Below are positions 8,602-18,930 of a stretch of 43,831 nt of DNA, one piece after another. Where the stretch lies: positions 1 to 43,831 of the forward strand of contig JAJYSM010000024.1 in NCBI GenBank assembly GCA_021793575.1. The letters run 5' to 3'. The position numbers and the translations under genes are program-made. The notes beneath the pieces are model-generated. The model was not told the DNA's origin and did no database searches. It saw only the letters and a list, made by a program, of their open reading frames with translations. The stretch's first letter is position 1. The number at the start of each line of letters is the position of its first letter. The DNA is from Pseudomonadota bacterium. Lineage in GTDB: Bacteria > Pseudomonadota > Gammaproteobacteria > Xanthomonadales > Rhodanobacteraceae.

Positions 8602-9153
8602 ATGAATGTTTCCAAGACTCTGCTGCTCAGCTGCGGCCTCGCCGTGATCAGCCTCAGCGGATGCGCCACCAGCATGACCCCGATCAAACCCGTGCCCAGG
8701 GTCGACCTGCCCCGCTTCATGGGCAGCTGGTACGTGATCGCCTCGATCCCCTCGTTCCTGGAGAAGAGGGCGTACAACGCGATCGAGACCTATACGCTGG
8801 AACCGAACGACCACATCGCCACCGTGTTCCGCTACCGCAACAGCGGTTTCACCAACCCGCTGAAGACGATCCATTCCACCGGCTTCGTCACCCCCGACAG
8901 CAACGACGCGGTGTGGGGCGTGCAGCTGATCTGGCCGATCAAGGCGCAGTACATCGTGGCGTATCTGGACCCGCAGTACAGCCAGACGATCATCGCGCGC
9001 GACAAGCGCGACTATGTGTGGATCATGGCGCGCACGCCGACCATCCCGGCGGCCGACTACGACGCGCTGGTGGCGCGGGTGAAAGCCATGGGCTACAACA
9101 TCGGCGACCTGCGCAAGGTGCCGCAGTCCTGGCCGGAATCCACCGCGAAATGA
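8602..9153 (+). CDS. blc: Outer-membrane lipocalin lipoprotein (Blc-like)
   Basis: A 183-residue lipocalin with a lipoprotein signal peptide: MNVSKTLLLS followed by a hydrophobic run and lipobox ISLSGC with the acylated Cys at 21. The lipocalin signature GSWYVIASIPSF comes soon after, and RDKRDYVWIMARTP lies near the C-terminus as in bacterial Blc. Blc proteins bind fatty acids or lysophospholipids at the outer membrane and are stress induced, which fits the upstream lipid-modification genes. ATG at 8602 follows GAAGGACG, a good ribosome-binding site; an in-frame ATG at 8587 would place that site inside the gene. Gap to the previous gene is 46 bases, so it is probably the last gene of the cluster. 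Confidence 0.92.
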   Translation: MNVSKTLLLSCGLAVISLSGCATSMTPIKPVPRVDLPRFMGSWYVIASIPSFLEKRAYNAIETYTLEPNDHIATVFRYRNSGFTNPLKTIHSTGFVTPDSNDAVWGVQLIWPIKAQYIVAYLDPQYSQTIIARDKRDYVWIMARTPTIPAADYDALVARVKAMGYNIGDLRKVPQSWPESTAK

Positions 9154-9156
9154 GCG

Positions 9157-9990
9157 ATGCCATCACCCGCTGAACCCGAAACCGCCGCGCAAGCCGAGCC
9201 GCTGGCGGCATTCCTGGCGTCCCACCGGCGGCTGTTCGTGCTGACCGGCGCCGGCTGCAGCACGGACTCGGGCATTCCCGACTACCGCGACGCGCGCGGG
9301 GAGTGGAAGCGTGCGCAGCCGATGACCTACCAGGCATTCGTCGGCGCCGCGGCCGCACGCCAGCGCTACTGGGCGCGCAGCCTGATCGGCTGGCGCCGCT
9401 TCCATCGCGCCGCACCCAACGCCACGCATCGCGCACTGGCGCGGCTGGAGCAGCAGGGCCGGCTGACCGTGCTGGTCACGCAGAATGTCGACGGCCTGCA
9501 CCAGGCCGCCGGCAGCTGCGCGGTGATCGACCTGCACGGCCGGCTCGACCGGGTGCGCTGCCTGGGCTGCGAACGGCGGCAGCCGCGCGACGCCTTCCAA
9601 TCCGAGCTGGTGCGCCACAACGCGGCCTGGGCGCTGCGCGATGCGGCCGATGCGCCAGATGGCGATGCCGATCTGGACGCGCAGGATTTCTCCGGCTTCC
9701 AGGTGCCGCCCTGCCCGTACTGCGGCGGCATGCTGAAGCCGGACGTGGTGTTCTTCGGCGAAAACGTACCGCGCGAGCGGGTGGACGCCGGCATGCAGGC
9801 GCTGGCCGAAGCCGATGCCGTGCTGGTGCTGGGCTCCTCGCTGATGGTGTATTCCGGATACCGCTTCGCGCACGCCGCCGCCCGGGCCGGCAAGCCGATC
9901 GCCGCGGTCAACCTGGGCCGCACCCGCGCCGATCCGCTGCTGAGCCTGAAGATCGAGCTGCCGTGCGCGCAGGCGCTGGCGTTTCTCTGA
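9157..9990 (+). CDS. NAD-dependent protein deacylase, sirtuin family
   Basis: A 277-residue Sir2 protein that removes acyl groups from lysines with consumption of NAD. The NAD site GAGCSTDSGIPDYRD starts at residue 31. TQNVD is at 108-112, the catalytic His in DLHGR is residue 127, and the zinc ligands are C135/C138 and C186/C189. GSSLMVYSGYR and VNLGRTRADP complete the Rossmann part. The SGIPDYRD form and SLMVYSGYRF resemble bacterial class II sirtuins (SIRT4-like) rather than E. coli CobB. It starts 3 bases after the lipocalin stop, so it may be read from the same transcript, with no obvious functional link. It converges with tadA, leaving only 9 bases between stops. Confidence 0.93.
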   Translation: MPSPAEPETAAQAEPLAAFLASHRRLFVLTGAGCSTDSGIPDYRDARGEWKRAQPMTYQAFVGAAAARQRYWARSLIGWRRFHRAAPNATHRALARLEQQGRLTVLVTQNVDGLHQAAGSCAVIDLHGRLDRVRCLGCERRQPRDAFQSELVRHNAAWALRDAADAPDGDADLDAQDFSGFQVPPCPYCGGMLKPDVVFFGENVPRERVDAGMQALAEADAVLVLGSSLMVYSGYRFAHAAARAGKPIAAVNLGRTRADPLLSLKIELPCAQALAFL

Positions 9991-9999
9991 CGCGGCAAC

Positions 10000-13102
<3,103 letters not shown>

Positions 13103-13218
13103 GATTTCCGCTCAATCATGGTGCGAGGGATACCGGGCCTGTCGATTCGATCGGCAGGATCGCGCTTCATTCGCGGCGCCCAGGCAAAGCGGAACGCTTC
13201 GGAGAAACGCCCCACTTC

Positions 13219-13231
13219 ATTCCCACTCGAT
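13219..13231. repeat. Left attachment site (att direct repeat copy 1)
   Basis: ATTCCCACTCGAT here is identical to the 13 bases at the 3' end of guaA (26077-26089). It is the distal boundary of the integrated element and lies 116 bases from the start of the SNF2 helicase gene. Flanking bases differ on both sides from those of the guaA copy. Confidence 0.85.
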
Positions 13232-13543
13232 GTCAACCCCCGCATGAGCGGGAGGCAGAAAACACCTGAAATATTGGGCATTTGGGCATCGTTGGGCGGT
13301 AGTACGCAGCAGCCGCGTACTGTACCCGATACCGGCAATTTTTTGCGCTGCCCGACGGAATCATCAACGACAGAGCATCTACCCTCGACGAGGACTTAAG
13401 CGAAACTATGACAACAGGGGGAGTCTGACAGTATTTTTCCGTGGCCCTCGCGCCTATCTGACGGTACCAGCGCGGGGGCTGACGGTATAGCGTCGGAAGC
13501 ACGGGCCGAGGAAGCTCACACACACACACACAGGGGGTGTTCC
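13232..13543. other. Left end of element, non-coding
   Basis: No gene is supported in this 312-base stretch (479 bases without a firm gene if the 116 bases before the att site and the short frame at 13544 are counted). It holds three close TTGGGC repeats (13275-13300), three copies of a CTGACGGTAT-like motif (see separate entry) and a (CA)8 run at 13517-13532 just before the first gene of this end. Confidence 0.6.
13425..13488 (+). promoter_or_regulatory. Left cluster of putative integrase arm sites
   Basis: Three same-direction decamers: CTGACAGTAT (13425-13434), CTGACGGTAC (13458-13467) and CTGACGGTAT (13479-13488). Related decamers cluster at the other end of the element beside the integrase gene. 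Paired clusters of short repeats inside both ends are the normal layout of arm-type sites for tyrosine integrases. Function is inferred from position and repetition. Confidence 0.6.
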
Positions 13544-13585
13544 ATGAGTACGATGGAAGCAGCTGCACGGCGGCCGCAGGCGTGA
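13544..13585 (+). CDS. Possible 13-codon leader overlapping the membrane gene start
   Basis: ATG at 13544 has a better ribosome-binding site (GGGGGTG, about 5 bases upstream) than any start of the following gene. It reads MSTMEAAARRPQA and stops in TGA that overlaps the GTG at 13582. It may couple translation into the membrane gene, or it may mark the true start of that gene followed by a frameshift. It is too short to judge on its own. Confidence 0.25.
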   Translation: MSTMEAAARRPQA

Positions 13586-14562
13586 GCACCGCAGGCGTGG
13601 TAGCTGCTGCGCTGGGCTCAGCGGTGGGCTCATCGCTCACGATTTTCCCTCTGACCTACATCGCAGCCAAGAGGCTTTTCGACCTCCCGCCGTTTACCAG
13701 AGCGCGGCGCATTTGGGCTGCCTACTTCGGCGCCCAAGTCGTGACGACGTTGCTTGTAGGAGTGCCCAAGAACGACCCCATCTCGGACATTCCGGTGCTC
13801 GTGATCATCCCCGCTCTCGTTTCGCTGACTGTCCTTTTCTTCTACAGCTGGGCCCGCAGCGCCAAGTCGCGAGTCGGTACTTCTGACCGCATCAACTACC
13901 GCAGAGGGCTGCTGAGGATCTGGGTTCTTCTCACGCTCGGTTGGAGCGTCTTTGTCTTCGCAGTAGGAGGGTTGCAGAGCATTCGATACGCGTGGCGTTA
14001 CCAGTTCGATTACGAGGCGCTGCGCCACGAAGAAGCTGCCCGTTACGCCACGCCGGCGCCACAGGCGTCGGTAGCCACAAGCACGCAGTCACTGGCGGAT
14101 TTCCTGAAAACGGATGCGCCGCAGGCGCCGGCACCGGTACCGGCGACTCTGCGCAACAACATGCAGTTTTCGGTCAACGCGCAGCCCGATCGCGAGGCGC
14201 AGATCCAAGCGCTCGCGAAACAGATGGGCGTGCCCACCGACACGGTGCGGGCGCAGCCGGACGCCATCAAGACGCAGGCGGCGCTGCAGCAGTTCCCGGC
14301 GGACGCCATCGCCAGCAAATACCCGGAAACGGCCAAGATCCTCGCCAGCCTCGACAACACGCGCATGCTGCACGACGATGTGCCGAACATGGCGGCGATC
14401 AATGCCCCTGATCCTGCTCCAGAACCGCCAGACTGGGTTTGGCTTGAATGGTTACTGCTCTTGCCGACCGTTGGCGTGGCTGTCTCAGTTACTGCGCTGA
14501 CCGCGTTGTGGCACGGATTTCGAAATTTGCTTCGGTGGGTTCAGCGAGGATTTGTCGGCTGA
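13582..14562 (+). CDS. Chimeric membrane protein with phage-virion-like central segment
   Basis: About 326 residues from the GTG at 13582 (the frame is open back to a GTG at 13537). The N-terminal part has about four hydrophobic segments, the last after RRGLLRIWVLLTLGW. A final membrane segment (WLEWLLLLPTVGVAVSVTALTALW) ends in RWVQRGF. The RRGL-TM ... TM-RGF frame is common in small bacterial membrane proteins. Between them, about 14150-14405, lies a segment (NAQPDREAQIQALAKQMGVP, LASLDN, HDDVPNM) that resembles repeats near the N-terminus of giant phage internal-virion/polyvalent proteins. This middle part is visibly richer in G+C than the flanks. The gene is the only sizeable plus-strand gene of the element and lies beside att, where phage cargo genes usually sit. 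Membrane display of a virion fragment is inferred; no function is known. Confidence 0.7.
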   Translation: MSTAGVVAAALGSAVGSSLTIFPLTYIAAKRLFDLPPFTRARRIWAAYFGAQVVTTLLVGVPKNDPISDIPVLVIIPALVSLTVLFFYSWARSAKSRVGTSDRINYRRGLLRIWVLLTLGWSVFVFAVGGLQSIRYAWRYQFDYEALRHEEAARYATPAPQASVATSTQSLADFLKTDAPQAPAPVPATLRNNMQFSVNAQPDREAQIQALAKQMGVPTDTVRAQPDAIKTQAALQQFPADAIASKYPETAKILASLDNTRMLHDDVPNMAAINAPDPAPEPPDWVWLEWLLLLPTVGVAVSVTALTALWHGFRNLLRWVQRGFVG

Positions 14563-14661
14563 CCATCGCTGCTCTATGCGCAGCTTCTCCCGCTGGTGGT
14601 CGGCTAGCCGGTGGGCATCCTCCAGCAACTGGTGCGTTGTGCGGGGGACGTAGCCCCGACG
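14488..14661 (-). other. Open stretch without start, possibly a gene remnant
   Basis: Downstream of the large terminase on the same strand, a 58-codon open stretch reads YVPRTTHQLLEDAHRLADHQ and continues with EKLRIEQRW, helix-like and charged as in real proteins. It has no ATG or GTG and partly overlaps the end of the plus-strand membrane gene. It might be what is left of the gene that once followed the terminase. Evidence is compositional only. Confidence 0.25.
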
Positions 14662-14701
14662 CTAGACCTCCTCGACGTGCCAAGTCAGCGACCGCCTGAC
14701 G

Positions 14702-16246
14702 TCAGCGTGCAAAAGGGTCGTGGTCGCGCCCCTGCCCCATCTCACGCCCCATCTGCTCTAACGGGTCGTAGTCCATCGACTGCTTGGACTTTACCCCGCC
14801 CAGCAGCGTGCCGGACTTCGGCGTGTCGATCAGCGCGAGTAGCGCCGCGCTGGCGTAGTCCGGCGACCTGCCAATGCGCTTGATGACCTCGTCGCGGCTC
14901 TCGACCCGGATCAGGCCATTGCCCTGCAGCCGCCAGGTGAACGCGCACAGGTCCGCCAGCAGACGGGAATCGGGCGGCAACGTGATCCCGGTGTTGTTGG
15001 TGGGGTCGAGCGCCTCCCGCATGCGCCACACCAGCTCGGACCTCAGGTTGAAGAAGCCCAGCCGGCCGCTCTGGTCCTTCCGGGCGGACGCCTCGGCCAC
15101 GTTGATGCCGTAAGCGTCCTGTTTCGCGTCCACCAGGAAATCGAACACCGAGGCGCCGACGCCGATCACATCGACGTTCACCACCGCATAGTCACGCCCA
15201 GCCGCGACCACCAGTCCGGCCGCCGTCGGCCCGTCGGGCGTCTGCATGCCAGGGTACGCCAGCAGCTTGTCGAACCACATGCCATGGCGGCGCGCGATGA
15301 TCGTGTTGTCCTTGCCGCCTCGCGCTACGTCGACGCCGATACTGTCCATGGGCGGCTTGGGCGACGGCTCGTGCCAGCGTGCCATCGCCGCCTCGACCCA
15401 GGCCGTCGGGATGACCTGCGCAGCATCGTCCTCCATGCCGGCCTCGAAGTTGCCGTGGAGCATCTGACTGCGGAGGGGTTCGGGCAGCGCCTGCAGGGTT
15501 GCCATGTAGTTGGTTCCCATCAGGTACGGATTGTCGGTCACGCGCGACGGAACGAAGGTGCGCGACTGCGGCAACACCACGTCGCCATCGTGCACGAACA
15601 TCTCGCCGTCCTCGACCTCGACCTCCTTGCCGTCGACCATGGCGAACCAGCGCAGTTCGCCCGGCACCGCGGGGTTAGGATGCTTCTTGTCCAGCCAGGG
15701 CGCGAAATATTGGACGATCCAGCGGCCCTCTGCCGAGGTCGGCGGATTGAAGCAAAGGAGCGTCTGACAATGCTGGTGGGGGTCGGTGGTGCGCACCCAG
15801 CCCATCAGGAAGCGCACCTGGCTTTCCAAGAGATTGGCAGCCTCGTCCACCGCCAGGAAATCCTTCGCCCTGCCCTGGTATTTGCGCTCATCGCCCAGGT
15901 TGGGGACGGAACCGAACTCGATCACGCGCTCGCCCATGCGCCAGATGCCATTCACCGTGTTGAGCCCATCACGATGCCCAACGACCTCGGCAATACGATC
16001 GATGATGGACAGCGTTTCGGTGGAGTGCCTCCGGAAGATCGCCACGCGCTTGTGCTGCGTCAGCGCCTTACCGATGGCCAATTCAGTTTTTGAACCTCCT
16101 GCCGCGCCGCCGAATCCCACAACATCGGCCGTGGACTCGTAGGCCATCGACTGCGGACCAGGCAAAGGCGTCCAGATCGGTTTGTCCGTTCCAGTAGGCG
16201 CGTTGCGCTCGGCGCGCTCGATACGCTTGCCAATGGCGCCGTTCAT
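14702..16246 (-). CDS. terL: Phage terminase large subunit
   Basis: A 514-residue DNA-packaging motor: ATPase plus nuclease that translocates and cuts phage DNA. The Walker A variant GGAAGGSKT is at residues 46-54 and Walker B LAVDEAAN at about 131-138. The RNase H-like nuclease domain starts with GVDVARGGKDNT (about 304-315); further acidic positions are in NVDVIGVGASV and SPDYASAALLAL. Length and motif order are complete, so the protein looks functional. It overlaps the small-subunit-like gene by 4 bases. Portal and capsid genes, which normally follow, are absent: downstream is only the oppositely oriented membrane gene and the att site. Confidence 0.93.
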   Translation of the reverse strand: MNGAIGKRIERAERNAPTGTDKPIWTPLPGPQSMAYESTADVVGFGGAAGGSKTELAIGKALTQHKRVAIFRRHSTETLSIIDRIAEVVGHRDGLNTVNGIWRMGERVIEFGSVPNLGDERKYQGRAKDFLAVDEAANLLESQVRFLMGWVRTTDPHQHCQTLLCFNPPTSAEGRWIVQYFAPWLDKKHPNPAVPGELRWFAMVDGKEVEVEDGEMFVHDGDVVLPQSRTFVPSRVTDNPYLMGTNYMATLQALPEPLRSQMLHGNFEAGMEDDAAQVIPTAWVEAAMARWHEPSPKPPMDSIGVDVARGGKDNTIIARRHGMWFDKLLAYPGMQTPDGPTAAGLVVAAGRDYAVVNVDVIGVGASVFDFLVDAKQDAYGINVAEASARKDQSGRLGFFNLRSELVWRMREALDPTNNTGITLPPDSRLLADLCAFTWRLQGNGLIRVESRDEVIKRIGRSPDYASAALLALIDTPKSGTLLGGVKSKQSMDYDPLEQMGREMGQGRDHDPFAR

Positions 16247-16740
16247 GCGACCGACTCCGGATCATCATCGGTGGTGGCGCTGCCCTCAATCACGCGTGCC
16301 GCCCTGCCCTCTTCGATGGCCTGCAGGCGGCGCTCGTGGTCGCTCGCTGTGATGGTCTGCGCGTAGTCGCGCAGGACCGCCAGCAGGCGCGCCGCGGCCT
16401 CGGCGGTGCAGTGCCCGGTCGCCGCGGCGGCGATCACCGCGTCAGCCTTCTCCTGTAACGTCTTGGCCTCGGCAAAGCCAGGGATCGCGACACGCTCGGC
16501 GTCTTGCTTGGCCAACGGCGCGAAGCGTTCGAGAACCAGGCGCATGCTTTGCGGGTCGCCCTTCTTCGCAAGGTCAATCGCCTTATCCAGCACGTCCTTG
16601 ATGTGAGGCTCAACGTACGCTGCCACGCGTTCCGCGCGGCTCGCGCCGTGCGACATGCCGTGACTGCGTACAGAATGGCCAGGAAGGAGCCTGCCATTGG
16701 CCGTGCGCTCGATCGGCGGAGTGTCGTTCGCGTCGGTCAT
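16243..16740 (-). CDS. DUF5681-like protein, probable terminase small subunit
   Basis: A 165-residue protein that begins MTDANDTPPIERTANGRLLPGHSVRSHG. The N-terminal NGRxxPGxSVxSxG type motif is found in DUF5681-like proteins encoded just before large terminase genes. A helical middle (EPHIKDVLDKAIDLAKKGD) and a long C-terminal helix follow. It probably recognises the packaging site, judged by position. Start ATG at 16740 overlaps the preceding stop by 4 bases; the frame is open further upstream, but that part overlaps the previous gene. Its stop overlaps the large subunit start. Confidence 0.75.
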   Translation of the reverse strand: MTDANDTPPIERTANGRLLPGHSVRSHGMSHGASRAERVAAYVEPHIKDVLDKAIDLAKKGDPQSMRLVLERFAPLAKQDAERVAIPGFAEAKTLQEKADAVIAAAATGHCTAEAAARLLAVLRDYAQTITASDHERRLQAIEEGRAARVIEGSATTDDDPESVA

Positions 16741-17000
16741 GCGAGCCGCCTCGCGTCGTGGTCGGCTTCCTGGTCGCTGAGCACGCGGACGACGTGCTTG
16801 CGCAGGCACAGCCAGAGCTGCGGCTGCTTTCTGCGCATGAAGTCCTGGGACATCAACCACAGCGCATAGGAAAGGTCGTTCTCCGCGATCCAGGAGACAG
16901 AAAGGCCTTTGCGCTTCCCGAACTGCACAACCAGGTCACGGGGAACTTCAATTCCCCGCTGCGCTGGCCGACCTGTCGGCGTGAACTCGATGACGTTCAC
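16737..17000 (-). CDS. Small protein with exodeoxyribonuclease X-like C-terminal motif
   Basis: An 87-residue protein. The segment VQFGKRKGLSVSWIAENDLSYALWL matches the short conserved motif (FGKxKG, then DxxYxxWL) seen at the C-terminus of exodeoxyribonuclease X-like and DUF3820 proteins. No nuclease catalytic residues are present, so it is probably a binding module. GTG start at 17000 overlaps the stop of the previous small gene (GTGA), and its own stop overlaps the next start by 4 bases. The packed overlaps support it as a real gene of the packaging operon. Confidence 0.72.
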   Translation of the reverse strand: MNVIEFTPTGRPAQRGIEVPRDLVVQFGKRKGLSVSWIAENDLSYALWLMSQDFMRRKQPQLWLCLRKHVVRVLSDQEADHDARRLA

Positions 17001-17167
17001 GACGCGGTGTCTTCGTCGATCCGTGCATAGATAGGCGCCAGCTCAGCCGGGTTCGCGATGTCGACGGGCGACTGCGCGGTGGAAAGGTCGGCATCCGACT
17101 CGACGATATCGCCCGGCTGCACGAGCTGACTGTCGAAATAAGCGACTTGCAGAGCTTTGAATTTCAT
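16997..17167 (-). CDS. 56-residue phage-like small protein
   Basis: Reads MKFKALQVAYFDSQLVQPGD near the start and ends ARIDEDTAS. The pattern AYFDSQLVQPGDIVE resembles very small phage proteins encoded near packaging genes (a hydrophobic strand, Tyr/Phe-Asp, then PGDxxE). A strong ribosome-binding site AGGAGA lies about 7 bases before the ATG at 17167, and the stop overlaps the next gene's GTG. Function is unknown. It is shorter than most gene callers report. Confidence 0.65.
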   Translation of the reverse strand: MKFKALQVAYFDSQLVQPGDIVESDADLSTAQSPVDIANPAELAPIYARIDEDTAS

Positions 17168-17179
17168 CGCTGCATCTCC

Positions 17180-17347
17180 TCACAAGATGGGTTGAGCCGG
17201 CATCTCGCTCAACAGGGTGTTGAAACTGTTCTGCGGGCGTACGGCGTTCGGCGGGATCAGGCTGTCCACGGTGACGGGCGTTCCTTCGGCCTCCGGTGCG
17301 CGCGGCGAAGGTGCCTTGCTCGTGGTTTCGTTCGTGTCGTCGGTCAT
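17180..17347 (-). CDS. 55-residue hypothetical protein
   Basis: Starts MTDDTNETTSKAPSPRAPEA and ends LLSEMPAQPIL. The ATG at 17347 follows GGAGCTGAG, a good ribosome-binding site. The stop (17180-17182) lies within the ribosome-binding region of the next small gene, as expected in a tight operon. The N-terminal half is polar and Pro/Ala rich, the rest is unassigned. I recognise no family. Confidence 0.5.
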   Translation of the reverse strand: MTDDTNETTSKAPSPRAPEAEGTPVTVDSLIPPNAVRPQNSFNTLLSEMPAQPIL

Positions 17348-17360
17348 GTCTCAGCTCCAG

Positions 17361-18140
17361 TTAGCGGCGGCGTTGAGCCGCCAAGGCCAGGCGCGCTGCA
17401 AGCAGTGCAACCTGCGGGTTGTCGCCCACCTGGGCGAACATCGCATTCCGACGCGGGTCCCGTTGAATCCACGCGCGCGTGATTTCCAGCGTCTTGAAGG
17501 CTTCCTGCCCAAACGTGCTGTTGAATGCAGCGACACATTCGTTGCGTGCCGCCATACGGGTTTCGTCCGTCAATGGAGTCGTGTGCGCATCGGCCAACGC
17601 GCTACGCAGTACGTCGACGTCCGCACGCGTTGCACCGGCATCCATGGCCATGTTGGCCAGCTCGGTGCGAATTGCCGCCGCGGTCTCACCGGTCATGCTC
17701 TGCCCCTGCATATCGTCCAAGGGGATGCTGGCGGCGATCGCATCGCGTTCCTGGTCGCTATACAGACGACGACTCGAATCGGCGGCGCGCGCCTGGGCGA
17801 TGCTTTCGGGGATGGCGGCGCGCACCGCGTCCGGGGTCAGCGCATTGATAGCCGTGGCGTCGACTGCGGGCGCGCCGTCTGCATCGGACTGCACAAGTTG
17901 CGCTGCGGGCGCTACTGCCGGTGCTGGTGCTGGTGCTGGTGCTGGTGCTGGCGGTATCGTCGATGTTGCCGGCATGGGTGCGGATATCGTGGCCGGAGCC
18001 GGCGGTGCCGCTTGCACAGGTGCAGGCCTGGAATACAGCACGTCCGCTGCGGTGGCATGGGGCGGCGCGGGTAGCGACGCTGGCGGCGCGCTGGTTGCCG
18101 TAGGCGTGCCGTACAGCGCCTGTGCAAGGTCGCTGTTCAT
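17361..18140 (-). CDS. Hypothetical phage-like protein with Pro-Ala linker
   Basis: A 259-residue protein, unrecognised. The first third is low-complexity Ala/Pro, including a (PA)n run encoded by five perfect hexamers at 17920-17949. From about residue 85 it becomes a predicted helical domain (DAVRAAIPESIAQARAA, YSDQERDAIAASIPL, ITRAWIQRDPRRNAMFAQVG). A tether-plus-helical-domain architecture is common in phage scaffold or minor virion proteins, but nothing specific supports that. Its start overlaps the stop of the coiled-coil gene by 4 bases, so they are co-translated. Confidence 0.75.
   Translation of the reverse strand: MNSDLAQALYGTPTATSAPPASLPAPPHATAADVLYSRPAPVQAAPPAPATISAPMPATSTIPPAPAPAPAPAPAVAPAAQLVQSDADGAPAVDATAINALTPDAVRAAIPESIAQARAADSSRRLYSDQERDAIAASIPLDDMQGQSMTGETAAAIRTELANMAMDAGATRADVDVLRSALADAHTTPLTDETRMAARNECVAAFNSTFGQEAFKTLEITRAWIQRDPRRNAMFAQVGDNPQVALLAARLALAAQRRR
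17920..17949 (+). repeat. Five perfect GGTGCT hexamer repeats
   Basis: A tandem hexanucleotide run inside the 17361-18140 gene encodes alternating Pro-Ala on the minus strand. Copy changes keep the frame and would only lengthen or shorten the linker. Confidence 0.85.
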
Positions 18141-18865
18141 GGCTGCACCCCGAGGCGGTTGGCCACGTACTCGGCGCCGGCCGTGAGCGCTGACGCCAGC
18201 GTGCCGGCTCCTCGGTTGAACTCGTTGAAGGCGACGTGCCCACCAAGCTGCGCGCCTGAGACTTCTGCAACGGCGTAGAGGATGGCGGCGACGGCAGCGC
18301 CAACTTCCGGGCCGGTGCCGCCGGCGCGCGTGAATACGATCTGGCGCCAGTCCTCCAACACCATCGGGCTGAGGCCCAAGGCATGCGCTGCGCCTTCGAC
18401 CAGCACGCGCGCCTTGGCGCCCTCGTTGCGCAGGTGCGTGAGGGCTGCGATCAGGTCGGCAGCAGCGCGCTCCACGTGCACAGCGTGACCGACAAGGTCA
18501 GCGACTACCTGCGCGGCCTGCTTCCGTTCCTCGATCGTGTCGGCGTCCTGCAGCTCAAGGCGCAGTGTTGCTGCATCGGCTTCCAGTCGTTCGGAAATTG
18601 CGCGGGCATTGGCTAGTCCGTTCTGCGCCTCGTGCAGCTCGGCGCGGAGCTTGCTGGTGGCTTTGGCGATCGCGCCGAGGTGCACGGGATCGGCGGTGCG
18701 CAGCAGTTCATCCAGTTGCGCCTGCAGAGTGTTGCATTGGGCCAGCGCGTCGTTTTCCTGCTGGCGGCACGCTTCGATATGCTGCTCGGTGGTCGCCATC
18801 TTGGAGCGCAATTCGACGCTGGGAGATAACTCGGCGCTGGGAGATACTACGGACGGGCGTTTCAT
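18137..18865 (-). CDS. Hypothetical protein with coiled coil and hydrophobic C-terminus
   Basis: A 242-residue protein. Residues about 25-120 are a Gln/Glu/Ala-rich heptad-like helix (EQHIEACRQQENDALAQC and onward), as expected for a coiled coil. The C-terminal half has a more hydrophobic GAAVAAILYAVAEVSGAQLGG segment that could contact a membrane or a capsid-like core. I recognise no family. It is encoded between two other unrecognised genes with 4-base overlap downstream and 65 bases upstream. A structural or assembly role is possible but unproved. Confidence 0.72.
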   Translation of the reverse strand: MKRPSVVSPSAELSPSVELRSKMATTEQHIEACRQQENDALAQCNTLQAQLDELLRTADPVHLGAIAKATSKLRAELHEAQNGLANARAISERLEADAATLRLELQDADTIEERKQAAQVVADLVGHAVHVERAAADLIAALTHLRNEGAKARVLVEGAAHALGLSPMVLEDWRQIVFTRAGGTGPEVGAAVAAILYAVAEVSGAQLGGHVAFNEFNRGAGTLASALTAGAEYVANRLGVQP

Positions 18866-18930
18866 GCTGGTGGGCCTCGTGGTTGCTAGCTCGCATGCTC
18901 ACCGATTGGTCCCGCCCCTGCGCATGTCGG

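Noticed and set aside
13219-13231. A tRNA gene as the integration target
   Set aside because: Neither att copy lies in a cloverleaf-forming sequence; the target is the guaA 3' end.
17920-17949. CRISPR-like tandem repeat
   Set aside because: It is a six-base microsatellite inside a coding frame with no spacers.
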